A DNA stretch of 64,000 nucleotides. It comes from Saccharomycopsis phalli (taxonomy: Eukaryota > Ascomycota > Saccharomycetes > Ascoideales > Saccharomycopsidaceae). The number at the start of each line of letters is the position of its first letter. Within the stretch, counting starts at the first letter, position 1. Positions 9,717 to 21,292 of this stretch are shown here, in pieces. The notes below the pieces were generated by a model. The model was not told where the DNA came from, did not search any database, and saw only the letters and a list, made by a program, of their open reading frames with translations. The position numbers and the translations under genes were made by a program. The stretch is from the NCBI GenBank assembly GCA_020342235.1, contig CP073215.1, forward strand, positions 558,001 to 622,000. Direction: 5' to 3'.

Positions 9717-9890
9717 GCGGGGCACATAACAAAACATACGACCAGGGCACATAACAAAACACTGGTCAGTGCTCATAACGAACACAATCACGGGCTCATA
9801 ACCATATATTAACCAGTGCTCATAACAAATCGTCGGCCCGGGCTCATACCATATTGTTGACCCGGGCTCACAACCATCAACCAATTCATG
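9717..9890. repeat. Degenerate 28-32 bp repeat between two tandem genes
   Basis: Phrases such as GGGCTCATAACAAAACA, GTGCTCATAACAAATC and CGGGCTCACAACCATC recur six to seven times with drift, directly after the HDA-subunit stop codon. Confidence 0.75.
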
Positions 9891-9980
9891 CATCTACTCC
9901 AGTGCTCCCCAACCATCACAGTGCCCGTAACCAACTGTTTTTCAAACCGTGGACACGATAAACAAACCAACCATGAGGCT

Positions 9981-11777
9981 ATGACTCCGGTGTGTGATGG
10001 GTCTACGTATATTACGAATCTTTCCGGATTCATCCGCGGGCACGAGCAGCAGCTCGCAAACGCGCTCCTAGCCTACAAGAAGTCGACGCGCGACGCCCAG
10101 AAGCCCGTGCGGCTTTCGTTGACGCTCCACCACCTCTACTTTTTATTGGACAGCTTCTCGCAAATGGGCCTTGCCACAGGGCCGTTGAAGATCCGTGTGC
10201 ACGACTTGGACGAGGTGTCGAGCTTTGAGGCCTACAATCAGCAGGAATACGTCTCGTTTCTCCTGAACAACTACAAGCTGAAGCGCATGAGTGACTACTC
10301 GAGCTCCATCAACTCCAACGACAATCTGTCCGTGACCCTGATGTCCTCAATGAAATCCGCCATCTCGCTGATCTGGAACTCCATGGGGTCGCATACCCCC
10401 GCTCCGGGCCCCGATTCCCCCACCGACAACCCGATTGTCGCCAACCATCTTCGATACTTGCACCTGTGCTTTGGCAAGCTTCCGTGTCTCCGGATCTCGC
10501 CGGACGTGTCGCTGAAGCTCATCCGCAACTACCAGGAGTTCCCATTTGACACTGTTGTTCCACTAACTGTGTTCCGCAACGTCAGCATTCTCGAGCTCAG
10601 CGAGGTGCTGCCAAAGGAGGTGTTTGGCTGGCACGTGCTTGCGGACGGGCTCCGGTTTCTCGTGATCAAGAACCAGGATCTCGACGGCAAGCTCGACTTT
10701 GTGTTTGTCGACCTCGTCTGGCAGGACTACAACAACCGCAAACCCACCCTCAGCTCGTCGCCCAGTTCCCCAGTCGATAAAAAGCCCAAGAAACGTCACA
10801 AGTCGTTTGGCCGCAAGGGGCTGCGTCGCGCAGCAGACTGCATGGTCCTGCAGGAAGCGTATCTCGCGTCCAAGTGGGCCAATCTCCGATACTTGTCTTT
10901 GGTCAATGGCAGCATTTCTGCGGTTGGCGAGTCGACGTTCAGTGCGTTTGTCGGCTTGTGCTCGTTGGACTTGCTGGGCAACCGCCTTGAAAAAGTGCCC
11001 CTGGGACTCAAGTGGCTCCGCAACTTGCGCTCGCTCAACTTGAGCAACAACAGCATCTCCTCGGTCGACGAGTTCCATGTGTTCCAGGGCGCATCCTCCT
11101 TGACGCTCCTCAATCTCAAGAGCAACTGCCTCGAGTCGCTTGACGGACTCCAGTGCCTATCGGCACTCACAAAACTCGACCTCAGCCATAACCAAATCAG
11201 CTTCTTGCGGCGACTCGCGCCGCTTTTTGGGGGCGACGCCGCCGGACGCGCGCCGCTAGGCAGCCTTGCATTGGCAGGCAACCCGTTGCAGGCCGTCGAC
11301 AAAAACTACCGCCTCAAATTGTTCAATCTCGCCGCCGCAGTCGGCTGGCCAGGGCTCAAAATCAACGGCTCACTGCCCTCCTACTTGGAGACGTACTACT
11401 TGATCACCGACCCGGAAATCGCCCGGCGGAACTTGGCTAAATTCCTCGCTTCCACCGACGACTACTTCCACCAGTACCGCCCAGGCGAACAGAGCGTCGT
11501 CCATCTGCTCCTGGACATGAAAAACTTTCCCCAGACCGTCAAAACCAGCCCAATCCCGGTCAACATCCGTGAAAATAAACTATACTACGTGCCCGGAAAC
11601 CCAGGAACCACCACCGCCACTGCTACCGTGGCACTGTATTCCGAGGACGAGCACCGGCTCCGCGGCATGCTGACCTCCAAGTCGTTGAACAATCTTCTCA
11701 ACATTGCCCAGCCAAGCAAGCATCAGCGCACCAAGCTGGCGATTTCTTATGTATCTACACATACCCTTACAGACTAA
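9981..11777 (+). CDS. Leucine-rich-repeat protein of unknown function
   Basis: The protein has 598 residues from the ATG at 9981 (MTPVCDGSTYITNLSGFIRG). An in-frame ATG at 9888 would add 31 unlike residues inside the upstream repeat. The N-terminal half (TLHHLYFLLDSFSQMGLATG, LPKEVFGWHVLADGLRFLVI) has no motif I can name. The middle, roughly residues 300-455, carries leucine-rich repeats: LRYLSLVNGSISAV, LCSLDLLGNRLEKVP, LRSLNLSNNSISSV, LTLLNLKSNCLESL and LTKLDLSHNQISFL, capped by a GNPL motif. The C-terminal 140 residues (NYRLKLFNLAAAVGWPGLKI, YLETYYLITDPEIARRNLAK) continue past the repeats. No signal peptide or transmembrane segment is visible, so it is probably a cytosolic scaffold. Similar fungal proteins exist as uncharacterised LRR proteins; no specific role is claimed. 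Confidence 0.8.
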   Translation: MTPVCDGSTYITNLSGFIRGHEQQLANALLAYKKSTRDAQKPVRLSLTLHHLYFLLDSFSQMGLATGPLKIRVHDLDEVSSFEAYNQQEYVSFLLNNYKLKRMSDYSSSINSNDNLSVTLMSSMKSAISLIWNSMGSHTPAPGPDSPTDNPIVANHLRYLHLCFGKLPCLRISPDVSLKLIRNYQEFPFDTVVPLTVFRNVSILELSEVLPKEVFGWHVLADGLRFLVIKNQDLDGKLDFVFVDLVWQDYNNRKPTLSSSPSSPVDKKPKKRHKSFGRKGLRRAADCMVLQEAYLASKWANLRYLSLVNGSISAVGESTFSAFVGLCSLDLLGNRLEKVPLGLKWLRNLRSLNLSNNSISSVDEFHVFQGASSLTLLNLKSNCLESLDGLQCLSALTKLDLSHNQISFLRRLAPLFGGDAAGRAPLGSLALAGNPLQAVDKNYRLKLFNLAAAVGWPGLKINGSLPSYLETYYLITDPEIARRNLAKFLASTDDYFHQYRPGEQSVVHLLLDMKNFPQTVKTSPIPVNIRENKLYYVPGNPGTTTATATVALYSEDEHRLRGMLTSKSLNNLLNIAQPSKHQRTKLAISYVSTHTLTD

Positions 11778-12190
11778 TGGATAATGACTAGGTTTGTAGT
11801 GAGACGAGTGGTTGGTTCTCAGGTTGGTTCTCAGGTTGGTTCTCAGGTTGGTTATGAATGGCATGTTATGAGTGGTATGTTAATGGCATGTTAATGGCAT
11901 GTTAATGGCGTGGCTTATGATACCGTGATGTAACAATATCATGGTTTATGATTGGCATGTTTATAATATGCATCATTCGTTTTATTTCAAATACAAAATA
12001 CTTCTCATGAATATACGTCTTCTTAGACTATACCCATGGCTGTCTCATACTCTGGCTGTCTCATACTCTGGCTCTCGTCACTCATGTTAGATACATACGC
12101 TGGCCCGCCTCATTTTCAAATATACACGCTTCTACTTTTGTTACTAAATGCCCGTAATAAAACAAAATACACATCTCCACTCCATCTCGC
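11778..12190. repeat. 3' flank of the LRR gene with a 13-bp minisatellite
   Basis: At 11812-11852, TTCTCAGGTTGGT repeats four times. It is followed by short GCATGTTAATG repeats to about 11910. The rest is AT-rich with no gene seen. Confidence 0.8.
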
Positions 12191-12194
12191 CAAT

Positions 12195-12375
12195 CCAATC
12201 TTCTGTCAAGGCAATGGTCTAGCCAGTTGGTTCTTTTCAAAACTTGTCCTTTGAAACTTTAATCAATGGCCACCTCTACAAATACCACCCTTTTCAAGTA
12301 CCAGACTTTTAGTACCCGTTTATTTGCCATTCTTTGCCATTCAACTCGTATTCTACTCACTACACTACAATGCCT
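12195..12375 (+). repeat. Dispersed repeat R2, copy near 12.2 kb
   Basis: CTTCTGTCAAGGCAATGGTC followed by TAGCCAGTTGG (about 12200-12232) and, 110 bp later, TTCAACTCGTATTCTACTCA (12344-12363) match the two cores of family R2 in the same order as at 288-425. The first core, including the CTTCTGTCAAGG lead-in, matches the copy near 44.95 kb. Confidence 0.5.
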
Positions 12376-12639
12376 CGTAAAACATCCTCGGCCTACACCT
12401 TTCCTCAATACAATGCAGCCATTCCATGCCACATTGTCCTCAGAGCACCACGCCAATAATAAGATTCATACAGCACCGTTGGTTGCGCAAATTCCTGTCC
12501 AATGTTCCAAGTGTACTCGGACTTGAGTCGTCTTCTGCAACATCCAAAGTGCCAGATGCTTTTTCATACGTAGATTATACATTAGCAGTTTCACGACGCA
12601 TGGCATGGACTTGAATGCTGGCATTGCAAATCTTCAATC

Positions 12640-13713
12640 AGTACAACGTACTGGAATGCCGCAGATACAAGTACTGAAATGTCGTCGATACAGGTACTGA
12701 AATGTCGTCGATACAAGTACTAAAGTGGCCCGTCAATACAAACACTAGATTGCCGTCAATAAAACTAGAATGCCATCAATAAAACTAGAATGCCATCAAT
12801 AAAACTAGAATGCCATCAATACAAGTACATTACGTCAATACATGATATTCCAACCAACACCCCAACATCTTCAGATTATCCTCCATCTCTTATCCATCCA
12901 TTAACCCAGCAAGTGCCTCGTCCAAAAACAATCATACAAAGGTGCAGAGAAGGCCAATTGATCTATGCAAATCCCTAGCAATATCTCTCTGCATTAATAG
13001 GCAGATGGATTTCACAGCCAATCCCACCAACGTCTGTTTGAAATGGCCAATCCTTTGGGATCTCGGTTCCAAGCCACGGAGATATGGTCCCAAAACATAC
13101 AACTGACGCAGTCCAACAGCTCATGGACAACAGACAATACCAACTCTCATTCAATGCCAATATCCACGCCAAGAACCACATCAAGCAGCATGCTGACTCG
13201 CTCGTGTCTTTACCGAAACAATGCATCAGGAATTCTACCAAGTTCCCTGTAAACCAGGCAACTATGCTTACATGGTAAACTATGTATCAATAATCATCAC
13301 CAGCTCGTATCAATAATCACCGCCAACTTGTATCACTACTTCCGTCCATGTATTGACTCGGTTTTCTTGGACACCTTTTAAAAAACTACAGTCATGCTCG
13401 ATTCATTAAACTCAGAGAGTGTCACGCACCAAGAAATATATCGGAAAATAGTCAGCTTATTTGCTTGAAAGGAAAACAGTCTTGTTTATACTTGGTTACT
13501 TGTACTCTTGGTAAAATGGAAATGCACCTAGTGGGCTCAATGCCCTTGGGAAAACAAAGAGTCAGAACGCAATAATAACCAGCCAAAGCAATTTAAAAAC
13601 ACCTTTTTAATACAATGGGCCCACTACAATAGCCCATGACCAAATATTATCTTGATTAAAATCCGGTAATCAGCCTAGCTGCCGTACATCATCCATGCAT
13701 ATATTGTACACAG
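12640..13713. repeat. Intergenic stretch with 20-23 bp minisatellites
   Basis: At 12655-12740 a unit near GTCGTCGATACAAGTACTGA recurs. At about 12755-12825 a 20-bp unit AATAAAACTAGAATGCCATC repeats three to four times. From 12840 to 13713 I see short open frames on both strands (about 12975-13280) but no recognisable gene. Confidence 0.6.
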
Positions 13714-13948
13714 GTGGGGGTCCAAGTGGGGGGGGGGGGTCCGAGGGCACTTAACCACCATGGTCGGTTTTCGTCCAGGGAGTTTGCAAAAGTATTCATG
13801 GGTGGTAATACAAAGCCCAGAGGTTTTCGAGTAAAGAGGCCAAACTATTTAGTAGCCAAGTTTGTTTACGGCGGATCTTTCAGACGGACGCGGGATACCA
13901 GGGCGGTGGACAAGTTAGATCATCAGATCAAAAACTTGAGTTTGAACA

Positions 13949-14458
13949 ATGGGCCGAACAATCGAAAAGCGGCTCGGCGGCAAAAAGACAATAGTCGGGC
14001 GACGATTTGAAAAGCGACTCGGTGGTAAAAGGACGATACTCGGGCGACGGTTTGAGAAACAACTCGGTGGTAAAATGTCAGTGGTTGAGCGGCGGTTTCG
14101 TGAGCTTTCCACGGCTCCACGAGTCCCCGTTTTGTCTCGTTTGGGGCCGATTACAATCGCCGAATACCAGGATTTACTGGTGGGACGCAAGTTCAAAATC
14201 TGTTTGAATTACATGCGTTACAGTATATTCCACCGGGGACACAAGATGGACCGGAAAAATGTCAAGAATGTATTTTTATATCAGCTCTTTCGTCAGTACG
14301 AGAAGTATTATTCCCAAAAGAACCTGCTTATTGGGTTCATGGGGATAAGTGTTTGTGAGAAGTTGGGGGTTATAGCCATGGTGGAAAAGGTTTATTTGAA
14401 TGTTTGGAACTTGAGCGAGAATTCTGTTTTGGACCGGGACTTGGTTCGGGACTTGTAA
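13949..14458 (+). CDS. Unrecognised ORF with three internal repeats
   Basis: A 169-codon ATG frame whose first 50 residues contain three near-copies of a 14-residue unit (EKRLGGKKTIVGRR, EKRLGGKRTILGRR, EKQLGGKMSVVERR), strongly basic. The remainder (RLGPITIAEYQDLLVGRKFK, LNYMRYSIFHRGHKMDRKNV, FLYQLFRQYEKYYSQKNLLI) has a composition like a real folded protein but fits no family I know. A second open frame overlaps just upstream in another register (from about 13714, first ATG at about 13798). It begins beside a run of 12 G at 13728-13739. The two may be parts of one gene joined by an unseen intron, or decayed sequence. The GC content is visibly higher than in the flanks. It may be a lineage-specific gene or a relic. 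Confidence 0.35.
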   Translation: MGRTIEKRLGGKKTIVGRRFEKRLGGKRTILGRRFEKQLGGKMSVVERRFRELSTAPRVPVLSRLGPITIAEYQDLLVGRKFKICLNYMRYSIFHRGHKMDRKNVKNVFLYQLFRQYEKYYSQKNLLIGFMGISVCEKLGVIAMVEKVYLNVWNLSENSVLDRDLVRDL

Positions 14459-15988
14459 ATTTGACAGATGAGGGTTTATGAAGTACTGTTGATTCATGGT
14501 GATGGAAATGGTGATGCTTAATGTTTCATGATAGGTTGTGGTTATACTGGTTTATTTAGGAGTCCGAGCAGGGTGTTTGAAATTGTTGATTTAGAGTCTG
14601 GATATCTAATTTGGAGTCTTTGGATCTTGATTCACATTGGTCTTTGGATTTTGATTCACATTAGTCTTTTATCGCAAAAGGACATTACACCCCTTTGCAC
14701 ATGTTCCCAGGGAAAGAATTAAAAATAGACGACAGGTCGCAATTGACCACTAGGCAGAATGCTTCTTCAGTACTCAGTTTATTAATAGCAATTAATAAAA
14801 GTCCATTCAAAAATCGTATCAATGCACATTGCTAGTTCCCTTTGTATGTTGCTAGTCTCAAGCAAGCATCGGTTTACAGCACCATGAAAAGATGAATATT
14901 GATTTTACAGAATCAACTTCAACAATCCGAGAGTGGAGAAATACCATTTTTGTTTGTTTCCTAGATTGCCCAATTATATAAGCCCGCGGAAGTGCTGCTA
15001 CATTTCCAAAGGCAACCGACAAATTAATATTTACAAATGTTTGCCTGTTTCTCGGAGATTACTAAGTATTACAAACCCCCTCCGGGATAGAAACGCGGGC
15101 ACATGTCTGATGGCTAAATAATAAAATAAAACCTTAACAAATTATCAAATCCGAGGGATCTCGGTTCTGTTAAATTATACAGTTTGTCCTTCCGAAGACT
15201 AATGATGGACAAGGTATCATGGATGTGTAGGCAAATAACCACAAAACGGAAAGTATCCATTGGTTCCACATCTATTGTGTATTTAGGCTCAGACTGTATT
15301 ACTCATTTTCAGGGAGAGGCGGATTTACGGCCATATTATACAGGTTTCGTAACTTGCTGAGTAAGAGGGTCACGGAAAACATAACTAGAGGAGTCGTATC
15401 CCGGAAGAGCGTTATAAAGCTTAATTACATGATGGGGCCCGGAAGAGCGTCAGAAAACTTAAATACATCAGACAAGTGATCTATCGTAAAGCCAGGGGAT
15501 GACGGATAATCGGCTAAATCCAAGGGTGGTGGGTAAAATCCAAGGACGAATCCCTAGTTGGAGCAATGAATTACTACCGATGAATACTACAAGACGTACA
15601 TATAATAAGCCAGATATGATTCAAAACGTATTATTCTTCCTTTTGCCGCTCTCAGTGGAGATAGATTTACCACTCGGTACTTGAATGGCATTGGCATTCT
15701 TGGCCAGGATTAAAGTTGCAAATGTAGGGTGGTGCGGGCCGTTAGAGACGGCCTGAATTACGTGACGAGTCTACGTGAGCGGCAATATTGGAACCAAATC
15801 TATACTGGGCCTAGACAATGGCATGGATTGTGTTATCAGAGTCATGTCACAACTTCTGACGTTATCTAATCTCCATTTGTTGCTGTGTTCCACGTCTCTG
15901 GCTAGGTTGGGCCATGCAGATGCGATGCCGGAACTATACCATTGTTTCCTGATATGCATGTAGACCCGAAGTTCCACCCAAGCTATAT
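14459..15988. other. Intergenic region, no gene recognised
   Basis: There are only short frames without coding character, and no tRNA-like B box or other RNA gene was seen. The last 200 bp are presumably the promoter of the transporter gene. Confidence 0.5.
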
Positions 15989-17752
15989 ATGACAACAAAT
16001 GTAATGACAGAGGTAAGCATGGGATCAAATTCATTGGACGGAAATGCGAGCTCAGAATCGCCAGATTTGAAGGCGAAAACGTCATCAAATGAGAACCAGA
16101 ATAGGCTAGTTCCGGTCAAGACAAAGGAGAGTATTATATCCATTCTTTCGTACCGTGAACAAGGTGATCTTGAAAAGGGCTCTCCAGAGTACTACAAAGA
16201 TAACACCGGGCCGTTGCCTACAAAGGCTGACGGTACAGAATTCGCGTCGATGGATCCGAATCTCGTCACTTGGGACACAGAACAGGACCCAGAGTACCCA
16301 AGAAACTGGTCAAGCCACAGAAAAACTGTTACCATGGGCCTAGTAGCCATGTATGCAATGCTCCTGCCTTTTAGTCTGAGTATTTGCACTCCCTCAACCG
16401 AAAGTATCGCCCAAGAATTTCACATCACTCAACCACCGGTCCAAGCCATGGTGGTTTCGATTTTCATTCTTGCATATGCCTGGGTGCCTCTCTTCATTGC
16501 TCCACTTTCTGAGATATTTGGTCGCCGCTGGCTTCTTATTGGGCTGGGCTGGTTTTTATTTTTCTTCACCATTGGCTGTGCGCTCAGCAAAAATACCGCC
16601 CTGATACTTGTTTTTAGGTTTCTAGCTGGTTCTGGTGGCTCCATCCCGCTTACTGTTGGGGCAGGTGTCATTGGCGACTTGTACGTGCCAAAGGACAGAA
16701 ACATGGCCAACACATTGTTTTCCCTTGGTCCTACCGTGGGACCTGTGATTGCCCCCGTGATTGCTGGATTTATTCAGGAAAATATTGGCTGGAGATGGAA
16801 CTTCTGGGTCATGTCCATACTTGCAGGTGTGGCTTGTCTCTTGGGAACAGCCTTTTACAAGGAGACATATCTGCCGGTTTTACTTAAGCAAAAGTGTAGA
16901 AAGATGAAAAAGACTACTAATAACCCAGACCTAAGTACAATTTATGATATTGCCGATGGTTCGACTCACGCAGAAAGAATCCTCGTGGGGATGACATTAC
17001 CGTTTAAGTTTTTATTTTTGCATCCCATGGTTTACGGTCTAGGAGCATTCCAAGCGTTCTTGTATGGTCTCTTTTATCTTCTCATTGTTGCATTCCCATC
17101 AGTTTATGGTGATACCTACCATTTCAATCTCGGTATCCTGGGCTTGATGTACATCTCCTTTGGAATAGGTTACGCGGTCGGATTGGTGTTCTGGAACTGG
17201 TACAATACCAGATTGTACAATAGTCGTGTGAAGGCGAACAATGGGGTTGCGCTTCCCGAGTACAGAGTAGAAACTTTGATTCATACAGCTGTGATCTGTT
17301 CTCTTTCACTTCTTGTTTTTGGCTGGACGGCTCAGAAAAAGGTGCACTGGATAGTCCCTACAATATTTGCTGCCATCTTCTCCTTTGCATACCTTAATAA
17401 TTTCTTGACGATCCAGGTTTATGTGATTGACATGAACCCACGGTTTGCTGCCAGTGCAATGTCGGCAGTTGCGTTTTTCAGATCGATATTTGGGTTTGTG
17501 TTTCCGCTCTTTTCGCCAAAGATGTTTCATCTGTTGGGTTACGGTTGGAGCTGTACGCTCTTTTGTTTTGTTGTGTTGCTTCTTGGGATTCCGTTCCCGT
17601 TGTTTGTGTTTAAAAATGGCCAGCGATTGAGAGAATGGGGTAACAGTCGCTTTGACAGAGAACAGGCCAAGAGAGATGAAAAGAATTACAAGAGACTAAT
17701 GGCAAAATTGGAAAAGGAAAATGCAAAAAAGTTGGAAGGACGCGGAGGGTAG
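15989..17752 (+). CDS. MFS drug/polyamine:H+ antiporter, DHA1 family
   Basis: The 587-residue protein has a long hydrophilic N-terminus (1-110, ending NLVTWDTEQDPEYPRNWSSH, a typical DHA1 lead-in of the form DPENPxNWS) and then 12 predicted membrane segments in two halves. Motif A after TM2 reads APLSEIFGRRWLLIG. The antiporter motif C in TM5 reads LGPTVGPVIAPVIAGFIQ. A long cytoplasmic loop (about 295-335) separates the halves. The C-terminus FPLFVFKNGQRLREW is typical of the Tpo1-4/Flr1 group of plasma-membrane exporters of polyamines or drugs. The last 40 residues are highly charged. It starts at the ATG at 15989, with Met6 and Met11 possible. The substrate cannot be told from sequence. 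Confidence 0.9.
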   Translation: MTTNVMTEVSMGSNSLDGNASSESPDLKAKTSSNENQNRLVPVKTKESIISILSYREQGDLEKGSPEYYKDNTGPLPTKADGTEFASMDPNLVTWDTEQDPEYPRNWSSHRKTVTMGLVAMYAMLLPFSLSICTPSTESIAQEFHITQPPVQAMVVSIFILAYAWVPLFIAPLSEIFGRRWLLIGLGWFLFFFTIGCALSKNTALILVFRFLAGSGGSIPLTVGAGVIGDLYVPKDRNMANTLFSLGPTVGPVIAPVIAGFIQENIGWRWNFWVMSILAGVACLLGTAFYKETYLPVLLKQKCRKMKKTTNNPDLSTIYDIADGSTHAERILVGMTLPFKFLFLHPMVYGLGAFQAFLYGLFYLLIVAFPSVYGDTYHFNLGILGLMYISFGIGYAVGLVFWNWYNTRLYNSRVKANNGVALPEYRVETLIHTAVICSLSLLVFGWTAQKKVHWIVPTIFAAIFSFAYLNNFLTIQVYVIDMNPRFAASAMSAVAFFRSIFGFVFPLFSPKMFHLLGYGWSCTLFCFVVLLLGIPFPLFVFKNGQRLREWGNSRFDREQAKRDEKNYKRLMAKLEKENAKKLEGRGG

Positions 17753-18199
17753 CCGAATAGTCCTGGGAGCTCGTAGCTGATGAATTAGTCTCGTGTTATC
17801 GTAGGGAGTTAATATACTATATATTTCTTGATATTATATCACTTGTAAGTTGGTGGATAGTGTATATGTACTGCTTGATATTAAGGTGTCGTGGTTAACT
17901 AACCACTGCAGAATAGGTCCAGTATTCCAGGAGGAGTTCGGAGTAGCTTACCGGACTCACCCACAGAATACAGTAGCGCGTCTGACGATCACAAGACCAA
18001 TTCAACTGGATATCTTTATCTAGCAAAACCCAATCCGGTTATCCAAATCCTAAAGGAACAAAACAAACAATTAAGTAGTTTATAGTTTGCTGTAATTCTA
18101 TGTCTATTCAGGGTACACCTATAAACTACGACATAAGGTAATGAGTACATGTAATATAAAGAGAAATTTTAATTCTTGGCTGCATTCTGGCTGATATAA
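17753..18199. other. Intergenic region after the transporter gene
   Basis: AT-rich sequence with no open frame of interest and no recognised repeat. Confidence 0.5.
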
Positions 18200-18560
18200 G
18201 CTTTTGTCATACCATGGTCTAGTCAAGTCCATTTCCTTTTTATAACTTTGTGGTCGTTCCCATGATTTTTTTGCTCTTCTCACAACTTCTTGTCTTCTCG
18301 TAACTTCTTGTCTTCTCGTAACTTCTTGTCTTCTCGTAACATCTTGTCTTCTCGTAACATCTTGTCATCTCACAACTTTTCTTCTCACACCTTCCTTCTG
18401 GCCCAAGCATCTGTCACAAAGGAAATAGACATGGCTCGACCATTTGCTTTCTACAGAGAACAAATCTCCTTTTCAAGTAGCAACAGTCCGACATTAAATG
18501 GTCAGGCCAATATATTTTAGCTATTTTACCCACTCATATTCTAATTGCTACTACAGTCCA
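18200..18560 (+). repeat. Dispersed repeat R2 copy interrupted by an 18-bp minisatellite
   Basis: The first R2 core (ATGGTCTAGTCAAGTCCATT, about 18214-18233) and second core (TTTTAGCTATTTTACCCACT, about 18513-18532, then CATATTCTAATTG) keep the family order. They are about 300 bp apart rather than about 90-130, because an array of TAACTTCTTGTCTTCTCG (18 bp, about five copies, 18275-18380) and other sequence lies between. The array seems to have grown inside the older element. Confidence 0.5.
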
Positions 18561-19373
18561 TTTTATTTTTTTGCTCCATTGGGATGGAGATGATTGTAAC
18601 GTCAATGCTGCACATTGAATTGGCAGTGGTGTAGCACACAGCCACCACCAAATGACCTTGTGTTTTGGCAAGACTCAAGTATTTTTCTGGTGGAGAAAGT
18701 TGTTTTTATTTGTGAGACATTATTGTATTACAATAGTAGCCAAGTTGAGTAATAATCATAGGTGAGACAACGATGTGATTGTTTTGATCAGGTGATTGTT
18801 CTATAAAAAGGGCGAAACTCAAGTACAAATTTGGCAAATCACAAAAAGGGCTACAAAAAGAACACGGCATGAATATGCCCCAGCCGTTTTTGTCAGGTGC
18901 CATCAATTCAACATGGAGGTAGATAGGTGGCCGTTTGGTTTCTGGTGAGTATATCACATGACCAATTACTGCATGATGATGTATGTGAAAAAGTCTGCAT
19001 TAGTTTTACATATGTATTTGACACCATTGCAAGCCAAGAGGATTAAATAAATTATAATGTTAGTACTGGTGCATAGTAGCGGGCGAAGCCACTACGTGTG
19101 GGTTTCAAATGATGGCAAAGCCACTCTGGACACCTGGATGTGTAATTTTTCATGTGCCGGTGGGTAATTTTAAAAGCCCAGTGGCCGCACTATACATTAG
19201 TGTCACGTGATGATGACGATACCATGTTTCAGAAACGCCAAAGGATTAGAGTTTTCCAATGCTCATGAAATACCACTCCAGGCTAGCGCAGGGTAAGCTA
19301 TCCAAGGGTTTCATCACGTGAGTGTTTGATGTGGAAGCCCTCGAATTTTAGCTCCAAGTAATCGCTACATGAC
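18561..19373. other. Intergenic region upstream of the PEF gene
   Basis: No gene was seen. CACGTG boxes occur at about 19204 and 19314, upstream of the penta-EF-hand gene. Confidence 0.45.
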
Positions 19374-21292
19374 ATGAGTGTTCCACGTTTTACAAACGAC
19401 GATATGATTGTGAGTTCCCAGGCACGACCTTTGTGGTTGATGCGACAGCCAAGAGTATACTAACTTAGGCCTTTGTGACGCCGAATGACGTGTTTTCCAA
19501 GAGGACCTCGGGATCCGGCAGCAGTTCGCCGGGAAGGGCGTACTTTTCTGATTCGCAAACCCCGTACAAGTATTCCGAGACGGGAAAGCCGTTTTCCGAC
19601 TCATTCAGCGACTACTTTCCCGAGAGCCCAGTGTCGGCAGATCATGACAAAAGCCTGAAGCGTAAGGTCTTTGCCTTGGGTCAAACGGCCGGCACCGAGT
19701 GGCAGTCCCAGTTGAGTAAGGGCGTACAAGACATGTACTTGGCCCACAAGAACGCGGAAAACGAATGCATGCCACATCGGCTAAACACGTCTCCTCTGGA
19801 TCCAGACCAGTTGGAGAAGCACCAGAATATGGATTCCAAGCGTGGAACTGCAGAGAAAAGATCGACGAGCGAGGGTAGCCAGCATCAGTGGAAAGTGCAT
19901 GCAGGAGAAGTGCCTTCAAGTAGGCGACCATTTTCGGAGAACTCAGCTGAATATTGTCCGCATATCCAACAAGTACAGCACGAGAAGCGGATTCTCAGGC
20001 TCCAGAAAGCAGAGCTTGATAAGCAGATCCAGGAGCAGCATAAGCGAGACGGAAGAATGAAGCATAAAATCACACACTCACCCCATCCTATTCTGCCCTT
20101 GCCAAAGGTGCCCGTGGATACGCTTTTGTCAAGCAGGAGTGTCATCCGCAACTCAAACGGGTCAAACCCGCACTTGAGCCAGGATACAACCTCCAATTCC
20201 GCTCCCAGTATTCCCATGAGCTCTGGATTCAGCTCTCCAGCGACTCTTGGCTCTCCAGCCACCCTCAGTTCTCCGCCAAACCTCAAACAGAGCCCGACGG
20301 CCGACCAAATTTCCCAGCCAAAGGAGTCTTATTTTGAAAATAAGCACGATGCTCTCGCATTTGGCGACCAGGGACTTATTCAGGCAATCCGCAACCAAAG
20401 GTTTCTTCAAGAAAATAAACACAAGGACTCTCGCACAGGCAAAACCCATTATGCCAGTAAACGGGCCGGTATGATCGAGCAAAGAACCAGCAAGGACCTG
20501 CAAGTTAGCCTGGATAGCCAAGCGTATTACTCTCAGGACCTGCAAACCAGCGGGAAAAAAACTCCAAAGGAACCTTCCCGTCGCTCTAGCGAACAAAATA
20601 GCAACAGAAAAACCGTCAATTCCGATATCCTGGGGTCGTTCGTGAAGATAAACAACACAATCTCCTTGCAGAGCCTAGAAACCCCGCAAGAACTGGCCCA
20701 GAACTCGCCCATGGTTCCTCAGGAAGAAACCAGGTCCTCAGACAAACAAGACTCGCTCCGGTCAGAAGACAACCCACGTCACATCTTTGATGTTATTGAT
20801 GTTCATAAAACCGGATATATAGACGCAGAGGAGCTTCAGAAGGTATTCATCAACGCAGGCGACCTCAAACTATCTACATGCCAGCTCGTGGTGTCGATTT
20901 TCTGCTCCAGCGATAAGACCAAATTAAACTTTCAAGAGTTTTATCGTTTCTGGGCGCATTACTCCCGATGGAGACAGCTTTTCCTTACTTATTCCAAGGA
21001 CAGTGGTAAGATCTCATATAGTCAATATAACGATGTGATCCGCGACTTGGATTACAGATTGGCTCCTGATACCGTGGTGCATTTGTTTAACATCTTTTCT
21101 ACTCTTGGGGACTCGGAGTTGGACCGGCAAATTGGGGTCAAGGTCCTCAAGTTTGAAATGTATACGGAAAGTCTCTTATGGCTCCGCAAATCAACAAGCT
21201 CGTTTAAAAAGTATGATGTGAACAGGAACGGAGTTGCGGTGTTTCCGTATGACAATTATATACAAGAGTCGTTGACTTTTCGCACGGCATAG
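19374..21292 (+). CDS. PEF1: Penta-EF-hand protein (PEF1/ALG-2-like), one intron
   Basis: The large frame has no ATG at its 5' end (its first start-like codon is GTG at 19475). A 36-nt first exon, 19374-19409 (MSVPRFTNDDMI), is joined to 19469 by an intron 19410-19468 (59 nt) with GTGAGT, branch TACTAAC at 19458-19464 and the AG just 4 nt on. The product is about 619 residues. The first 420 are low-complexity, Ser/Pro/Gln rich and presumably disordered. The last 170 form a Ca-binding penta-EF-hand domain: IFDVIDVHKTGYIDAEELQK is the clearest EF loop, followed by KLNFQEFYRFW, GKISYSQYNDVIRDL and KYDVNRNGVAVFPYDNYIQ. This matches yeast Pef1, an ALG-2 relative involved in bud-site and vesicle-related processes, which also has a long disordered N-terminus. 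Confidence 0.85.

Noticed and set aside
12975-13280. Possible retroelement coding remnant (frames on both strands)
   Set aside because: No motif of integrase, protease or reverse transcriptase could be recognised; chance frames are as likely.
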